Part shown: piece after piece, positions 25,793 through 37,458 of the stretch
Layout of the letters: every line of letters starts with the position of its first letter
Numbering within the stretch: position 1 is the stretch's first letter
Source: Bacteroidales bacterium
GTDB taxonomy: Bacteria > Bacteroidota > Bacteroidia > Bacteroidales > WCHB1-69
Assembly: GCA_016285145.1 (NCBI GenBank)
Contig: JAEEQE010000017.1
Location: forward strand, 1 to 55,666
DNA: 55,666 bases
Direction of reading: 5' to 3'
Translations under genes and position numbers: made by a program
Notes under the pieces: model-generated
What the model was told of the DNA's origin: nothing
Seen by the model: the letters and a program-made list of their open reading frames with translations, nothing else
The model's database searches: none

Positions 25793-27442
25793 TTACAAAA
25801 CCACATTTCTATCCTTCGGATACTTCACGCTGTAGGTGACGCTGAAGGTGCGCGTTTCGCCGGCTTTCAGTTCCACATCCCACGTGATCACACCGATGTC
25901 GGTCTTGTTGTAGGTGGCTTCCGGACTCACCTCCACCACCTTGACCTCGATGTCCTTGTTGTTGGAGATGGGATATTGTTCCTTGAGGGTCAGCTTGGCC
26001 GTCTTGGTCTGGTTGTTCTTTACGGTGATCAGGTAGGATTGGGTGACGGTAGTGCTGCTGCCCACGTGCTTCGTGCTGCAGAAATTGCTCTGTTTCTCTC
26101 GCTTGACAGTGATTCTCGGATCGGTGGTCAACGTGAGCGAGATGTTCTTTTCCGTGGCATTGGGACGCAACATGGTCTTGCCCACGAAGGTGTTGTCAAA
26201 GGTCACCGTGGCATATCCGGGCAAAAGGTTGTACTGCTCGTAATCCGACAAGGTGGCCACCAGGTAGGTTTCGTCCGACAACTTCGGCACGCTGTAGTAT
26301 TTGTATTCCGCTTTGATGTTGTAACTCTTCAGGTCTATGAGCTGCTCCTTGCCGTTGCCGGGGATGTCGTAAGGTACCGCGATGTTGTAGTTCACATGCA
26401 CCTCCTGCATATCCACGTCCACATAGTCGTCCATGAGCAACGGTGTGCTTGCGCCGCGTACGCTTGTCATCTGTCCGTCCTTGGCTGACACTCCCTCTAA
26501 GGAGGCTAATTTGGAGGAAACCTCTGATGACGATATATAGTTGCTTCTTGCCGATGTGTGTGCGGGTGAATACTGTCGGGGAGTGTAGAAGTCCACAAAC
26601 CAGGTTCTGAACACCGGAGCCTCCTTCGTGCGGTTGGGGGTGGCGTTGGAGAGCGTCAACTTGACGTTGTTCCAGTCGAGGCCGGTGACCTGCGCCACCC
26701 GGGCTTTGGCTTTCATCACTACGGGCTTGTCCATGGAGGCGATGTTGATGTCGTAGCATGGAGCCCATGAGGCAAGATTGGTGAAATATGTGATGGTGAA
26801 TTCTGTGTTGATGGTTTGCGGTACGCTCACGGAAAGCCGGAGCACGCCCGTGCGCTGCTTGTCCTGTGTCATGTCCTGGTCTAATTGCTTCTGCACACGC
26901 TTCACGGTTTCCTGCAACTTGGTCACGTTGCGGTTGTCCTGGTCAATGCTGCGCTGCAAAGCCCCCGCCTTCGATTTGTACAGTTCCATGTTGGCGTTGA
27001 TGTCCGCGATGGAGACGGTGCCCTCCTTCTGCTGCATGTTGTTGAGCGTCCCGTCGGTGAGCATCTTCAAAAGATGGTTGTGCATCGTGAGCTCGTCTTT
27101 GGCCTCCTGCAACTGCCGTTTGTACAACTCTAAGGAATCCTGCAGCTTCTTGATGCGGGCGCTCTCCTCCTTGGGGGTGATGAAGTCGTTGGAGAACTCC
27201 GAGGCGGAAATGAGCACGCCGTTGGCGGTCACTTTCAGGCTGTTGACCTCGATGTCGGGACTTAATCCGTTGATGATGACATCATAGCTGCCGCTTTTCA
27301 GCGAGGCAGCGGCGGTGTGCGTGAGCGCGGCACCTTGCAAATAGACGGTGGCCTTGTCGATTTTGGAGGTGAAATCTTTCTGTGCTCGCAAGTTGGCGCC
27401 AATAGCCAGCATTACGAAGGTGAAAACGAAAATCTTTTTCAT
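25793..27442 (-). CDS. DUF4139/DUF4140 (mucoidy inhibitor MuiA-like) exported protein
   Basis: The 549-aa product has a signal peptide (MKKIFVFTFVMLAIGANLRAQ). Residues about 27-130 (KATVYLQGAALTHTAAASLKSG, GLSPDIEVNSLKV) fit the DUF4140 N-terminal domain, residues about 85-195 are a charged coiled coil (KKLQDSLELYKRQLQEAKDEL and a second heptad block), and residues about 210-549 fit DUF4139 (ITYFTNLASWAPCYDI, DWNNVKLTLSNATP, ending ELKAGETRTFSVTYSVKYP). The order is complete, so the gene is intact. The family is widespread in Bacteroidota envelopes; the name mucoidy inhibitor comes from distant homologues and its biochemical role is unknown. It is separate from its neighbours, with 118 bases to the hydrolase gene upstream. 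Confidence 0.85.
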   Translation of the reverse strand: MKKIFVFTFVMLAIGANLRAQKDFTSKIDKATVYLQGAALTHTAAASLKSGSYDVIINGLSPDIEVNSLKVTANGVLISASEFSNDFITPKEESARIKKLQDSLELYKRQLQEAKDELTMHNHLLKMLTDGTLNNMQQKEGTVSIADINANMELYKSKAGALQRSIDQDNRNVTKLQETVKRVQKQLDQDMTQDKQRTGVLRLSVSVPQTINTEFTITYFTNLASWAPCYDINIASMDKPVVMKAKARVAQVTGLDWNNVKLTLSNATPNRTKEAPVFRTWFVDFYTPRQYSPAHTSARSNYISSSEVSSKLASLEGVSAKDGQMTSVRGASTPLLMDDYVDVDMQEVHVNYNIAVPYDIPGNGKEQLIDLKSYNIKAEYKYYSVPKLSDETYLVATLSDYEQYNLLPGYATVTFDNTFVGKTMLRPNATEKNISLTLTTDPRITVKREKQSNFCSTKHVGSSTTVTQSYLITVKNNQTKTAKLTLKEQYPISNNKDIEVKVVEVSPEATYNKTDIGVITWDVELKAGETRTFSVTYSVKYPKDRNVVL

Positions 27443-27560
27443 TGCGGATGTGATTTTTGAAAAATGGAAAACAGGCAGACTATGTATTGGGAGATATGTT
27501 TAAAAACAATAATATGCTTTTGTGAGGTGTGAATCTTGTAAAACTAATGCATTACACTCC

Positions 27561-29003
27561 TTATAATATATTTCCTAACCAGTCTGTGATGATTTCCAGC
27601 ACTTCGGTTTTCATCGTCTCCTCGATTTCCCCGTACTCGTTCGGACTACCGGTGGTGCATGGCTGCAGTAGGTGGTTGGCTCCCGGAATGCTGACGAAAC
27701 GGTGGTGCGGATTCCTTTTCAGATACTTGGCAAACAATGCGTTGTTGGCAGCAGCATCCACCTGCAAATCCTTTTCCCCGCCGATGGCCAGAACAGGGCA
27801 TCGCATCTTTTTAATGTAGGGTTTGGGGTCGAATTGGACGAAGGTGAAAAACCAGGGGGAGACGAGTTGCTGGATGACGGCGGCTTTGCGTTGCGGGGTG
27901 AAACCGTACCGTTCCTGCTCCTCGGGTGTGAGCCGCCCGGAAATCTGTGTCCAGGTGCGGTTGAGGATGTCAGCCGCCTCTTTTTCGTTTTTGGCCTTCT
28001 GCAATGCCTGATACAAACGGGCGGAGAGAATTACGGAGTTGTCTATTTCGTTGGGTGTCAATGTGCTGTCGGCTTCGCTTATGGCGTGCAACTGGTAGAG
28101 CAGCACGTCGGTGCTCTTCTGCGCCACGCCGCCCAGCGTGATGACGAAGCTCACGCGCGGGTCGCGGGCGGCCACGATCTCGGCCATCAGGCTGCCCTCG
28201 CTGTGGCCCAGCAATCCCACGGGCAGGCCTCTCAGCCCCTCGCGGCAGACAAAAGAGTCCAGAATCATGGTCACGCCGTCGGCAAAGTCGAAGGTGGTGG
28301 ACTTGGCGAAGACGGCTCTGGGATAGTCGTCGTAGCGGAACACGGCGTACCCTTGGCGCGTGAGGTGGTCGGCGATGACACGGAAGGGCTTGTGCCCCAT
28401 GATGGACTCGTCGCGGTCCTGCCAGCCCGAGCCCGACAGCAGGATGATGACGGCTTTGGGCGTGCCGGCGGGCAGCGTGAGCGTGCCGTTGATGAGCGAG
28501 TACCGCCCGCCTTTCTCCCGGATGCGGATCTCCTCTTCCGTGTAAGGGTAGGGGGGCTGTGGCGTCTGCGGACGGCGGATGACGCGCCGCTCGTGCCCGC
28601 GCTCAAAGGTCAACGGCAATTTTCCACTCTGCTGGAATGTGCCTGTAATATGCTGACCGTCAGCGGATAGCTTGCCCTTGAACGAGGCTCCGATGTCGGC
28701 GACTTTCCAACTCAGCACGCTGTCGTGCCAGTCGCGTGCCGTGGTGGCGATGTCCATGTAGTACTGGTTGGGACTGTCCATCACCACCGACAGCGAATCG
28801 CCCCGTTGCTCTATCATCATTCCAATGGTAAGGGAATCTTGTTTCGTAATGTGTAATACGCCTTCCCAGTAGCCGGATATGTTCTGTGCCGATGCTTGCA
28901 TCATACATGAAAAGATACACAAAATCAGAGTAAGGCTTTGCGGTATGCTTTTGCAATATTTTGTCAATGAATGAGATTTGTGCTTTTGTGGGCGTGTGCG
29001 CAT
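27561..29003 (-). CDS. Exported alpha/beta hydrolase (esterase/acyl-peptidase type)
   Basis: The 480-aa product has a long basic N-terminal region, then a hydrophobic segment (SLTLILCIFSCMMQASAQ) that would be cleaved near residue 40. Residues 40-135 form a small beta domain (ISGYWEGVLHI, GTFQQSGKLPLTF) often found ahead of such hydrolases. The catalytic domain (about 165-480) carries the oxyanion region LLSGSGWQDRDE, the nucleophile elbow GHSEGS with Ser268, an acid at Asp412 (GGEKDLQV) and His444 (PGANHLLQP), so the triad is complete. The family comprises periplasmic S33-like esterases and peptidases of uncertain substrate. A -7 box lies 19 bases before the start, supporting the ATG at 29003. 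Confidence 0.87.
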   Translation of the reverse strand: MRTRPQKHKSHSLTKYCKSIPQSLTLILCIFSCMMQASAQNISGYWEGVLHITKQDSLTIGMMIEQRGDSLSVVMDSPNQYYMDIATTARDWHDSVLSWKVADIGASFKGKLSADGQHITGTFQQSGKLPLTFERGHERRVIRRPQTPQPPYPYTEEEIRIREKGGRYSLINGTLTLPAGTPKAVIILLSGSGWQDRDESIMGHKPFRVIADHLTRQGYAVFRYDDYPRAVFAKSTTFDFADGVTMILDSFVCREGLRGLPVGLLGHSEGSLMAEIVAARDPRVSFVITLGGVAQKSTDVLLYQLHAISEADSTLTPNEIDNSVILSARLYQALQKAKNEKEAADILNRTWTQISGRLTPEEQERYGFTPQRKAAVIQQLVSPWFFTFVQFDPKPYIKKMRCPVLAIGGEKDLQVDAAANNALFAKYLKRNPHHRFVSIPGANHLLQPCTTGSPNEYGEIEETMKTEVLEIITDWLGNIL

Positions 29004-29022
29004 AGGATGTGTTTTTGTGTTG

Positions 29023-29030
29023 CAAAAATA
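29023..29030 (-). promoter_or_regulatory. Candidate -7 box of the alpha/beta hydrolase gene
   Basis: Minus-strand TATTTTTG ends 19 bases before the ATG at 29003; no clear -33 element. Confidence 0.45.
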
Positions 29031-29039
29031 TTAAATTTA

Positions 29040-29242
29040 GTGAATGGAGGTCAGTGAATAGTGATTAGAGTTTAGAGTTTAGAGTTTAGAGTTTAGAGAT
29101 TAGAGATTTGAGATTTGAGTTAAGGAGTTAAGACTAAAGAACAGAGTATAGTGTCAATAGCTAACGGCCAACAGCCAACGTCTAATAGCTAATCCCCAAG
29201 CCAATAGCCAACGGCTAACGGCTAACGGCTAATAGCTAATTA
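29040..29242. repeat. Degenerate tandem-repeat tract (TTTAGAG x4; GCTAACG/GCTAATA/GCCAATA)
   Basis: Perfect TTTAGAG repeats at 29071-29098 decay into ATTAGAG and ATTTGAG units. From about 29157 a second family of GCTAACG, GCTAATA and GCCAACG 7-mers runs to 29242. Both families recur elsewhere in the window. Confidence 0.85.
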
Positions 29243-29654
29243 CCTGCCATTAACATCCATTAACATTTTTATTTTTCTAATATTCAAAAAAATACATTTT
29301 CATTTGCCGAATGTATGAATTAAATTGCTATTTTTGCCCGCTTTTTGGATAACCTGTTTTGGAACGTTGGTTAACATGTTGGAGGATGCAAAGATGGGAA
29401 AAACGTTTTTTGAGGGATTTTGGGGATAATGCTCCGATTTACAGTTAAATGTGGCCTGTTTTTCCAATTTTTGGATGTAAAATGCCATTTTAGGGGACGC
29501 GAAAGAGGGTGAAAATAAAAAAACGGTATTTCTCGATGTGGGGTTGAAAGGCGGTATAAAATGTTGGAATGTAACTTTTTACGTTACAATCCGTACAAAC
29601 AGTCCGCTGTGCATAAAATGTACACAGTTCGAAACTTGGCGCTTCCGAATGTGC

Positions 29655-29662
29655 TACTTTTG
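29655..29662 (+). promoter_or_regulatory. Candidate -7 box of the SprB-repeat adhesin gene
   Basis: TACTTTTG fits TAnnTTTG. A TTG lies 16 bases upstream (29636-29638), slightly too close. A second box (TATTTTTG) at 29329 is an alternative. Confidence 0.4.
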
Positions 29663-29756
29663 TGCCAAATTGCGTAAAAGGTGGAGAAAGTCAGGGGCGT
29701 GGTTATGATGTGCGGAGGATTATGTGGGACACGATTTTGAGTGGATGGATGATGTA

Positions 29757-29778
29757 GAGACGCGATTCATCGCGTCTC
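29757..29778. repeat. REP-like palindrome GAGACGCGA-TTCA-TCGCGTCTC
   Basis: Perfect 9-bp stem (29757-29765 with 29770-29778) and a 4-base loop, inside the leader of the adhesin gene. No T tract follows, so it is not an ordinary terminator. The sequence resembles dispersed palindromes common between genes in Bacteroidota and Cyanobacteria; that comparison is from memory. Confidence 0.7.
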
Positions 29779-29846
29779 CAGAATTGAAAGAAATTACACG
29801 ATAATAGTATAAATACAATAAAATAATAACAAAAAACATTAACACT

Positions 29847-32800
29847 ATGAATGTAAAAACTACATTTTCGCGGCAAGGCTCCTTGTGTGTTCTGCTGCTT
29901 GCCTCGTGCCTGATGATCGCATCCATGGCCAAGGCACAAGTCCCTTCGACAAGTTCCAAGGGATACACCTATTCTTCAGGTACACAAACCTTCACGGTGT
30001 CGCAGTACGCCGAATCGCTCACCATTGAGTGTACCGGTGGTGGCGGTGGTGGCGGCGCTGCCGGCGGTGCTAGGCTTACTAATTCATTCGGTTATGCAGG
30101 TGGTGGAGGTAGTGGAGCTTATACTAAAAGAATTCTATCTTCTTCGGATATTGAAACTTATTTAGGTGCCTCTTTATCTGTTACAGTTGGTGTTGCTGGT
30201 TCTGCAGGTCAAAATACAGCTGGTAATGGTGGGGCTGGCGGGGCTTCTTTTGTCAAATATTCTTCCACTACTTTGTGTAATGCCAATGGCGGAAGTGGAG
30301 GAACAGGTAAAACTGGAACGGGTACTGGTGCTGGTGGTGGAGGAGGAATAGCTGAAACTTCGAATGTATATGATACAAAATTATCTGGAATCACCGGTGG
30401 TACAGGAACGAGTTCAAGTTCTGGGAAAGGTGGAGATGGTGTAGGCCCGTATGCTGGGGCAGGTGGAGCAGGCGTTAGTGGTGATGCAGTAGGAAAAGCG
30501 GGTAATCCGTATGGTGCAGGCGGTAGCGGAGGTCATCACAGCGAGCAATGGGGCGTGAATCAAAAGACTGGTGGTGCCGGTGCTGCCGGTTACGTCTATA
30601 TCGCCGAGATGTTGATAGAGCCCACATTCTCATTTGCAACCACCTATTGCTTTGGTGCAGATGAAGTTCAGTTGCCCACGGCATCCAGCGATGATATTCC
30701 TGTGCCCGGTACCTGGAAACTCAACAATGAGCCGGTGTCATCCATCGCTACGGATGCGGCAGGCACCTTTACATACGTTTTCTACCCTACTCCGAGCGAG
30801 TACGGCACCTACACGGTTTCGGTTACGGTAACCATTCTGCCGGAAATCATTATTTCGGGCACGGTTACGAATGTGGATTGCTATGGTAAAAACACGGGCG
30901 CTATTGATGTCACGGTTCAAGGCGGCACACCTTCCTATAGCTATATGTGGAACACCCAACGCACGGATGAGGACCTGACCAGTTTGACAGCAGGCACTTA
31001 TTCAGTGGTGGTTACGGATAACCACTCTCTGCATTGCACGGCCACGAAGGATTTCACGGTAAACCAACCCGATACGCTTACGGCCTCTATCGCAGGCACG
31101 AACGTAAAATGCTACGGCGAGTCCACTGGTGCTGCCGACCTCACCGTTGAAGGTGGTACATCCCCCTATACATATCTTTGGAATGACGAACAAGGATCCA
31201 CGACGGAGGATCTTAACTATATTCCCGCCAGCACCACGGCCTACAAGGTGACGGTAACAGATGATAACGGCTGTACGGCCGAAGCGGAAGTGACCATCAC
31301 CCAGCCGGCAGCTGCGCTAACCATCACGGGAACGACTACCACCCCGGTGAGCTGTCACGCCAACCAGGGCACCACGGATGACGGTACGGTCACCATTGCC
31401 GTGGCTGGTGGTACATCCCCCTATATGTATGCCAAGACGGATAATCCTGACTATTACGGCCAGAGCAACACGCTTACGGGTTTTGCGGCTGCTACTGCCA
31501 CTGTGTATGTGATGGATGCCAACGGCTGTAAGACGAATACGACGGTGACGGTGGCAGAACCTGCCAATGCCATCAGCTTCAATAACCCGCTGACCACGCC
31601 CGCCAGCTGTAACCCTGCCAATGAGGGTACCACGACGGACGGTAAGATCGCCATCGACGCTACGGGCGGCACGGGCACCCTCACGTATATGCTCTACAAG
31701 GGCGATGTGGAGATGCCGAACAACCCGTGGATCAACGGCGAGTTCCAGAACCTGATGGCCGGCACCTACGAGGTGAAGGTTACGGATGAGAACGGCTGCT
31801 ACATTTTCCAGAACAATATTACGGTGGGCTCCCCGGATGCCGTGAGAATCACCACGGCCACCCCGACCAATGTGAGCTGTGCGGCCAACAATATGGGTAA
31901 CCATACCGATGGTACGGTGACATTAGTGGCTACAGGCGGTTCCGGCAGCTACGTCTATTCTGCCGACGGAGGCAGATACCAGACCAGCAACGTGCTGACG
32001 GGCCTCTCCGTGACCGCTAAACAATATGTTTATGTGAAAGATGACAAGGGCTGTGTGGCCAAGGATTCCGTGGAAATCGACCATAATCCCTATATGGAGG
32101 CTTCTGTCACGGTTACCGATGCCACGTGCAATGGCGGCAAAGGTAGCGTGAAGGCTACGGCCACCGGCGGCACGCCCGACTACTCTTACGCTTGGAGCAA
32201 CCAAGCCACCACGCAGGAGGTCCCGAACCTCCTTGCCGGCCAATATACCGTTACCGTGACGGATGCCAACGGCTGCCAGTATGTGGCTGACGGCACGATT
32301 GAACAGCCTAATGCGTTGCAGCTTTCGATGGGCAATCCCAAGGCTGTAACCTGCAACGGTGATGAAGACGGACAAATCCCGTTCACGGTGAGCGGCGGTA
32401 CGGCTCCCTACACACTTGCCTACGGAAATGAGACGATGACCCTGGATGCCGAAGGCGACAGCATCGTGAAAAACCTCACTGCCGGCACCTACAACTTCAC
32501 CCTTACCGATGCAAACACCTGCGAAACGGAAGTGAATGGCCTTCAAGTTACCCAACCCACCGCTTTGACTGCCACATTGGATAACCCGATGCATGTGACC
32601 TGCAAGAACGGTGACAATGGTGTCCTGCCGGTGAACGTGAGCGGTGGTGTGGCTCCTTACACTATCGCCTGGGGCGGTCCCAATGACATCTATGTGATGC
32701 AGAGCCCCGGCAACTATCCCATTCCCCATCTGACTGCCGGCACCTACACGGTGACCGTCACCGATGTGAAGGGTTGCGAAAAAATACTTGACCCGCAGCA

Positions 32801-35800
32801 AATCACCGAACCGACGGAGGGCATCGCCATCTCGAGCATGGTGGCTACGAATGTGAGCTGTAACATCGCCAACGAAGGTCAGCACGCCGACGGTACGATT
32901 ACGGTTACCGTGACGGGCAATAACGGTACGGTTTCCTACTCCCTCGACGGCACGAACTTCGACACCGACAATGTGCTGGGCAGCCTGCCGAAGGGCAAAT
33001 ACGGCGTCACGGTGAAGGATGAGAACGGCTGTACCGTCACCGACTCGGTGGAAGTGGGCGAACCTGTTGCGATGACTATCAACACGGTCAGCGTAACGCC
33101 AGTGAGCTGTAAGGGCAGCGGCAACGCCGACGGCGTGGTGGAAGTGACGGATTACGCTGGTAACCAGGGTGACGCCACCTTCGCCATCTCCGGCAACAAT
33201 TTTGAAAATAATGTCAAATTCGAGAACCTCGATGCCGGCCAGTATATCCTCAAGATGAAAGACACCAAGGGATGTATCGCCACTCAGACGGTGACCGTTG
33301 AGGAACCGGCTGCCATGACGATTACGGCCACTGGCAACAACGTGAGCTGCCACACCTCCAACGAGGGCAACCACGCCGACGGCTCCATCAGCGTGACGGT
33401 GCAGAACGGTACCGCTCCGTACACCTATTCCAAGGACGGCCAGACCTACGGCGATTCCGTCTCTATGATTACGAATCTTGCTGTGGGTACCTATAATATA
33501 TATGTAAAGGACGCTAACGGCTGTACCGCCTCCAAGAACAGCGTGGTGGTGAACCAGCCCGCCGCCTTCACAATCACGAGCGCCACTCCGACCAATGTCA
33601 CCACCAATGGTGGCAACGACGGACAAATTGCAGTGGTTGCCGCCGGCGCTGTGAAATACACGGTTGCAGATCATGATTACACCACATCTCCCATCACGGG
33701 CCTGACCGCCGGCAACTATACGGTGGTGGCCGAGAACGCCAACGGATGTAAGGCCTCCAAGCCCGTGACTATTGGCGAGCCTACAGAACTGACCATGACG
33801 GTGAATTCCACCAACCTCACCTGTAAGGGCAACCAGTCCGGTACCATCACGGTGACCGCTGAGGGTGGTGTGGCTCCGTTAACCTATTCCATTGATGGAA
33901 CCAATTATCAGAATGAAAATACATTTAACGGCCTTTCGGCCAATAGCTACACGGTTTATGTGAAAGATGCCAATGGCAGTGTGAAGAGCGAACCGATCAC
34001 GATTACCGAACCGGATGAGGATTTGACCCTGACCGCTGGCACGACTACGAAGGTCTCCTGCAAGGATGGCAACAACGGTACCGTGGTGATGACGGTGGCG
34101 GGTGGTACGGCTCCCTACACGTTGACGTACAACAACCAGAACATGACGCTGGTGGCTGGCGACAACACCGTGGAGAACCTCACTGCCGGTACTTACACGA
34201 TGAACCTCGCCGATGCCAACAGCTGTACGGCCACGGCTAATGTGACGATTGAAGAAATCGACGAACTGGTCATCACGCCGGGTACGGTGACGGATGTGAC
34301 GTGTAACGGTGCCACCACGGGCAAAATCCCGGTGGTTGTGGCAGGTGGTACAGAGGGTTACACCATCGAATGGAATGGTGGCTCGTACACCTTGACTGCC
34401 GCTGGTGAATACACCATCACGGACCTGGCCGCTGGCAACTATACTATTACGGTCACCGATAACAACGGTTGTCCGGCTCAAACGGAATCCATCCGCGTTT
34501 CCGAACCTCAGGCTCTGTCCATGATGGTTGGCGTGGTGGGTAATATCGCCTGCTTCGGCGAGACCAACGGCTATGTTCCTGTCATCGCCAACGGTGGTAC
34601 GCTGCCTTACACGGTAATGGCTGCTCTTGGCACCGACACTACTAAGATTACGATGGATGCTGCCGGTCGCGACACGGTGAAGAACCTCAAGGCCGGTGAC
34701 TACACCATCATCGTCAAGGATGCCAACGGCTGCGAAGTCAACGCTACGGCTACGGTTACCGAGCCTGCCCAGCTGACTATTACCAACACGGAAATTACGG
34801 CTCCGAGCTGTAATGCTGCCAACGCTACCACCGAGAGCGGTCTGCTCAACAACGGCAAGATTGTGGTTACGGCCACAGGCGGTACAGGTGCCATCACCTA
34901 TAGCATTGATGGAACCAACTATCAGGCTTCCAATGTGCTGAATACCCTCACCGCCGGCACCTACACGGTTTATGTGAAGGATGCCAACGGCTGTCCGGCT
35001 CAGATGGACAATGTGGAGATTGCCGCTCCCGTTGCTATGACGGCTTCGGTTATCAATGTGGTGAATGTGAAATGTAAGGGCGCCCTCACTGGTTCCGCCG
35101 AAGTTACGGTTGAAAACGGCAAGTCCCCGTACACCTATTCTTGGAATTCCAATCCGGAACAGCATACCGCTGTGGCCAGCACGCTCAAGGCTGGCGATTA
35201 TACGGTTGTGGTAACCGATGACCTCGGCTGTACGGTTACGGCCACCCAGACCATTGAAGAACCGGCTAACGCCATGACCGCCGACATCGCTTCCACGGAT
35301 GTGAAGTGCTATGGCGAAAGCACGGGCTCGATTACGGTTAGCAACGTGGCCAATGCGGTGGGTACAGTGTCTTACACTTGGACCAACAGTATCTCCACCA
35401 CGGATGCAGCCACGAATGTTGCGGCCGGTACCTATTCTGTCACCCTTACGGATGCAAACGGTTGCACGTTGATAAAGACTGCCACGGTTGACCAGCCGGG
35501 TGCCGCGCTTACGGTTAGCATCACAGTGCCCACGGGGGCCGCTCTCAACGCCTGCACGCAGACGGTGGTGGCCAATGTGGACGGCGGCACAGGAACGATG
35601 GTTTACGCATGGGGAGACGATGCCTCCGGCTCGAACGCTTCTGCCACCGTTACGGGTTCTGGCTCGCACACGGTTTCCATTACGGTTACGGATGGTAACC
35701 AGTGTACGGCTACGGATTCGAAGACCTATACGGCAGCTCAGCCTGAATTGGTGATGACTACTTGTGGCAGCAGCACCATACCTGCCGCTTCGGATGTTAT

Positions 35801-37373
35801 AAGTGCTGTTAATGATTTGTTGGATGGATGTGGCACTCTTTCCGCCTCCGCCACGGTTCCGGCTGCCGGCCTTACGTTCCTCGCCAACGATACGACTATC
35901 GAGGTACAGGACGGTGCTACGACCTACAATGTGAAGATTCAGAAGAATATGCCGAATGTGACCCTCACCGCTTCAGCCACCTCGGTTTGCACGGGCGAAA
36001 GTGTTACGCTGACGGCTACGGAGATTGCCGGTGCCACCTACACGTGGACCCCGAATGTGGGTAACACCAATGAGGTGGTGGTCACGCCGACGGCTACCCA
36101 GAATTATCGGGTGGTGGTGGCAGTAGGCGCTTGCTCCAAGAATGCAAATGTTACGGTTACATACAACGCCACGCCGGCTATCAGCGATATTACAAAGGAG
36201 ATCTGCACGGGTAACAATCTGACAGCCACGCCTGCGGGTACGGTGCCGACGGGCACGAAATACACCTGGACAATCCTGTCCAATACGGGTGTGACGGGTG
36301 CCACGGCGCAGAACAATCAGTCGGCTCTCAGCTTCGGCACGCTCACCAATACCACTACGGCTTCCCAAACGGTTGTCTATAATGTGGTCCCGACCAATGG
36401 TGCCTGCGACGGCGACGCGTTCACCGTGACGGCTACCGTGAAACCGAGCATCGTGAATGATGCCGACCTCGTCTTCAACGCGCCCACCATCGAGCACACG
36501 CTCTTCTATGGTGCTTGCGACACGCTGGTGAACATCGTCACTCCTGATTTCACCACCTCCATTGCCGAATACGACGGCTTGCTGACCCTCGCCAACAATA
36601 AGAGCACATCGAACAGCGGTGCCATCCTCGGTCGCGTGGTTCCTGGTGACAACACGATTGTCTGGACACTTACGGATCCGTGTGGCAACACGCGCACGTT
36701 CACGCAGCACATCGTCGTGAAATATCCGGAATGCGGCACGGCCACGGATGCCGACGGCAACGTCTATCAAAGTGTCCGTATCGGTTGCGAATGCTGGACC
36801 ACCACGAACCTGAAATCCACGACCTACGCTTCTAATCTAGGTGGCGGTGAGATTCCGGTGGCTAACGGCTATGTCTGCAGCGAATATCCGGATGAGAATG
36901 CCAACATCGAGAACTTCGGTCGCCTCTATTCCTGGTATTCTGCCATGAAGGTTCCGGAGGGTGACGACAATACAACCCCGTCCACGCAGACGGATCCTGT
37001 CAGTGGTTACACGTATGTTCAGGGTGTTTGCCCGAACGGCTGGGCAGTGCCTACCAATGTTCAATATCAAAACATGGCCAACAGCATCGCGAATTTCAGC
37101 GATGTGAAGTCGGATGACGCTTCCAAGTGGCTGCCGGGTGCCCAAGGCACCAACGGCTCCCAGTTCGGCGCGGTGGCTTCCGGTTACTACGATCCTACTA
37201 CGGATCAGTATTACAACCTGTTGGGTGAGGCCTACTACTGGTCTTCCGAACCCACCACCACGATCACGAAGGGTAAGTGCAGCTACATCACGCACACCTG
37301 TCCGATGCTCCTCAACACCGAGCAAGACAAGGGCATGGACTTCAGCGTGCGCTGCGTCCAAAGAGCCCAGTAA
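29847..37373 (+). CDS. 2508-aa adhesin with Gly-rich module, about 20 SprB-like repeats and C-terminal FISUMP domain
   Basis: The protein has a signal peptide (ending MAKAQ at about residue 31). Residues about 50-255 form a Gly-rich module ([21 protein letters not shown]). Residues about 334-1970 hold roughly 20 SprB-like units of about 80 residues. Each has a Cys near its start ([20 protein letters not shown]), a central GGT.PYTY strand, [14 protein letters not shown], and a closing (E/Q)P. Residues about 1970-2300 carry Ig-like and a DPCGNTRTF-containing domain, and the last 190 residues are a FISUMP domain ([33 protein letters not shown]). SprB repeats occur in the mobile gliding adhesin of Flavobacterium and in other secreted adhesins. 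No T9SS tail is present at the C terminus, so the export route is unclear. The Gly-rich module is more A/T-rich in third codon positions than the rest. Confidence 0.87.
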   Translation: MNVKTTFSRQGSLCVLLLASCLMIASMAKAQVPSTSSKGYTYSSGTQTFTVSQYAESLTIECTGGGGGGGAAGGARLTNSFGYAGGGGSGAYTKRILSSSDIETYLGASLSVTVGVAGSAGQNTAGNGGAGGASFVKYSSTTLCNANGGSGGTGKTGTGTGAGGGGGIAETSNVYDTKLSGITGGTGTSSSSGKGGDGVGPYAGAGGAGVSGDAVGKAGNPYGAGGSGGHHSEQWGVNQKTGGAGAAGYVYIAEMLIEPTFSFATTYCFGADEVQLPTASSDDIPVPGTWKLNNEPVSSIATDAAGTFTYVFYPTPSEYGTYTVSVTVTILPEIIISGTVTNVDCYGKNTGAIDVTVQGGTPSYSYMWNTQRTDEDLTSLTAGTYSVVVTDNHSLHCTATKDFTVNQPDTLTASIAGTNVKCYGESTGAADLTVEGGTSPYTYLWNDEQGSTTEDLNYIPASTTAYKVTVTDDNGCTAEAEVTITQPAAALTITGTTTTPVSCHANQGTTDDGTVTIAVAGGTSPYMYAKTDNPDYYGQSNTLTGFAAATATVYVMDANGCKTNTTVTVAEPANAISFNNPLTTPASCNPANEGTTTDGKIAIDATGGTGTLTYMLYKGDVEMPNNPWINGEFQNLMAGTYEVKVTDENGCYIFQNNITVGSPDAVRITTATPTNVSCAANNMGNHTDGTVTLVATGGSGSYVYSADGGRYQTSNVLTGLSVTAKQYVYVKDDKGCVAKDSVEIDHNPYMEASVTVTDATCNGGKGSVKATATGGTPDYSYAWSNQATTQEVPNLLAGQYTVTVTDANGCQYVADGTIEQPNALQLSMGNPKAVTCNGDEDGQIPFTVSGGTAPYTLAYGNETMTLDAEGDSIVKNLTAGTYNFTLTDANTCETEVNGLQVTQPTALTATLDNPMHVTCKNGDNGVLPVNVSGGVAPYTIAWGGPNDIYVMQSPGNYPIPHLTAGTYTVTVTDVKGCEKILDPQQITEPTEGIAISSMVATNVSCNIANEGQHADGTITVTVTGNNGTVSYSLDGTNFDTDNVLGSLPKGKYGVTVKDENGCTVTDSVEVGEPVAMTINTVSVTPVSCKGSGNADGVVEVTDYAGNQGDATFAISGNNFENNVKFENLDAGQYILKMKDTKGCIATQTVTVEEPAAMTITATGNNVSCHTSNEGNHADGSISVTVQNGTAPYTYSKDGQTYGDSVSMITNLAVGTYNIYVKDANGCTASKNSVVVNQPAAFTITSATPTNVTTNGGNDGQIAVVAAGAVKYTVADHDYTTSPITGLTAGNYTVVAENANGCKASKPVTIGEPTELTMTVNSTNLTCKGNQSGTITVTAEGGVAPLTYSIDGTNYQNENTFNGLSANSYTVYVKDANGSVKSEPITITEPDEDLTLTAGTTTKVSCKDGNNGTVVMTVAGGTAPYTLTYNNQNMTLVAGDNTVENLTAGTYTMNLADANSCTATANVTIEEIDELVITPGTVTDVTCNGATTGKIPVVVAGGTEGYTIEWNGGSYTLTAAGEYTITDLAAGNYTITVTDNNGCPAQTESIRVSEPQALSMMVGVVGNIACFGETNGYVPVIANGGTLPYTVMAALGTDTTKITMDAAGRDTVKNLKAGDYTIIVKDANGCEVNATATVTEPAQLTITNTEITAPSCNAANATTESGLLNNGKIVVTATGGTGAITYSIDGTNYQASNVLNTLTAGTYTVYVKDANGCPAQMDNVEIAAPVAMTASVINVVNVKCKGALTGSAEVTVENGKSPYTYSWNSNPEQHTAVASTLKAGDYTVVVTDDLGCTVTATQTIEEPANAMTADIASTDVKCYGESTGSITVSNVANAVGTVSYTWTNSISTTDAATNVAAGTYSVTLTDANGCTLIKTATVDQPGAALTVSITVPTGAALNACTQTVVANVDGGTGTMVYAWGDDASGSNASATVTGSGSHTVSITVTDGNQCTATDSKTYTAAQPELVMTTCGSSTIPAASDVISAVNDLLDGCGTLSASATVPAAGLTFLANDTTIEVQDGATTYNVKIQKNMPNVTLTASATSVCTGESVTLTATEIAGATYTWTPNVGNTNEVVVTPTATQNYRVVVAVGACSKNANVTVTYNATPAISDITKEICTGNNLTATPAGTVPTGTKYTWTILSNTGVTGATAQNNQSALSFGTLTNTTTASQTVVYNVVPTNGACDGDAFTVTATVKPSIVNDADLVFNAPTIEHTLFYGACDTLVNIVTPDFTTSIAEYDGLLTLANNKSTSNSGAILGRVVPGDNTIVWTLTDPCGNTRTFTQHIVVKYPECGTATDADGNVYQSVRIGCECWTTTNLKSTTYASNLGGGEIPVANGYVCSEYPDENANIENFGRLYSWYSAMKVPEGDDNTTPSTQTDPVSGYTYVQGVCPNGWAVPTNVQYQNMANSIANFSDVKSDDASKWLPGAQGTNGSQFGAVASGYYDPTTDQYYNLLGEAYYWSSEPTTTITKGKCSYITHTCPMLLNTEQDKGMDFSVRCVQRAQ

Positions 37374-37400
37374 GCACAATATTGAACCAATATATACGTT

Positions 37401-37428
37401 AAGGCTTCCGCAAGGGAGCCTTTTTTTT
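37401..37428 (+). terminator. Rho-independent terminator of the adhesin gene
   Basis: AAGGCTTCC (37401-37409) pairs with GGGAGCCTT (37414-37422), with one wobble, around a GCAA tetraloop, then eight T. It ends only two bases before the dut -7 box. Confidence 0.9.
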
Positions 37429-37429
37429 G

Positions 37430-37437
37430 TACTTTTG
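37430..37437 (+). promoter_or_regulatory. -7 box of the dut-TPR unit
   Basis: TACTTTTG fits TAnnTTTG and lies 21 bases before the dut ATG. The -33 region would fall inside the terminator stem, and no TTTG is present there. Confidence 0.5.
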
Positions 37438-37458
37438 CAACCTCAAATAAATGAATCT

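Larger units (their letters stand above)
29004..29846. other. 843-base gene-free spacer between divergent genes
   Basis: No gene is supported. From left to right it has the minus-strand -7 box of the hydrolase gene, about 200 bases of short degenerate repeats (29040-29242), and an A/T-rich stretch with a plus-strand TATTTTTG (29329-29336). It then has a TGTAAC/GTTACA hairpin (29570-29588), a plus-strand TACTTTTG (29655-29662) and a GAGACGCGA palindrome (29757-29778). The adhesin gene at 29847 would thus have a leader of at least 180 bases. Confidence 0.7.

Noticed and set aside
29300-29488. 62-codon minus-strand frame in the adhesin leader
   Set aside because: A/T-rich spacer with no start signal or recognisable protein pattern.
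31923-35669. Long minus-strand open frames (583 and 596 codons) opposite the SprB-repeat gene
   Set aside because: They are mirror frames of a repetitive, G/C-ending coding sequence. Their translations lack signal peptides and recognisable motifs, and the plus-strand product is clearly real.
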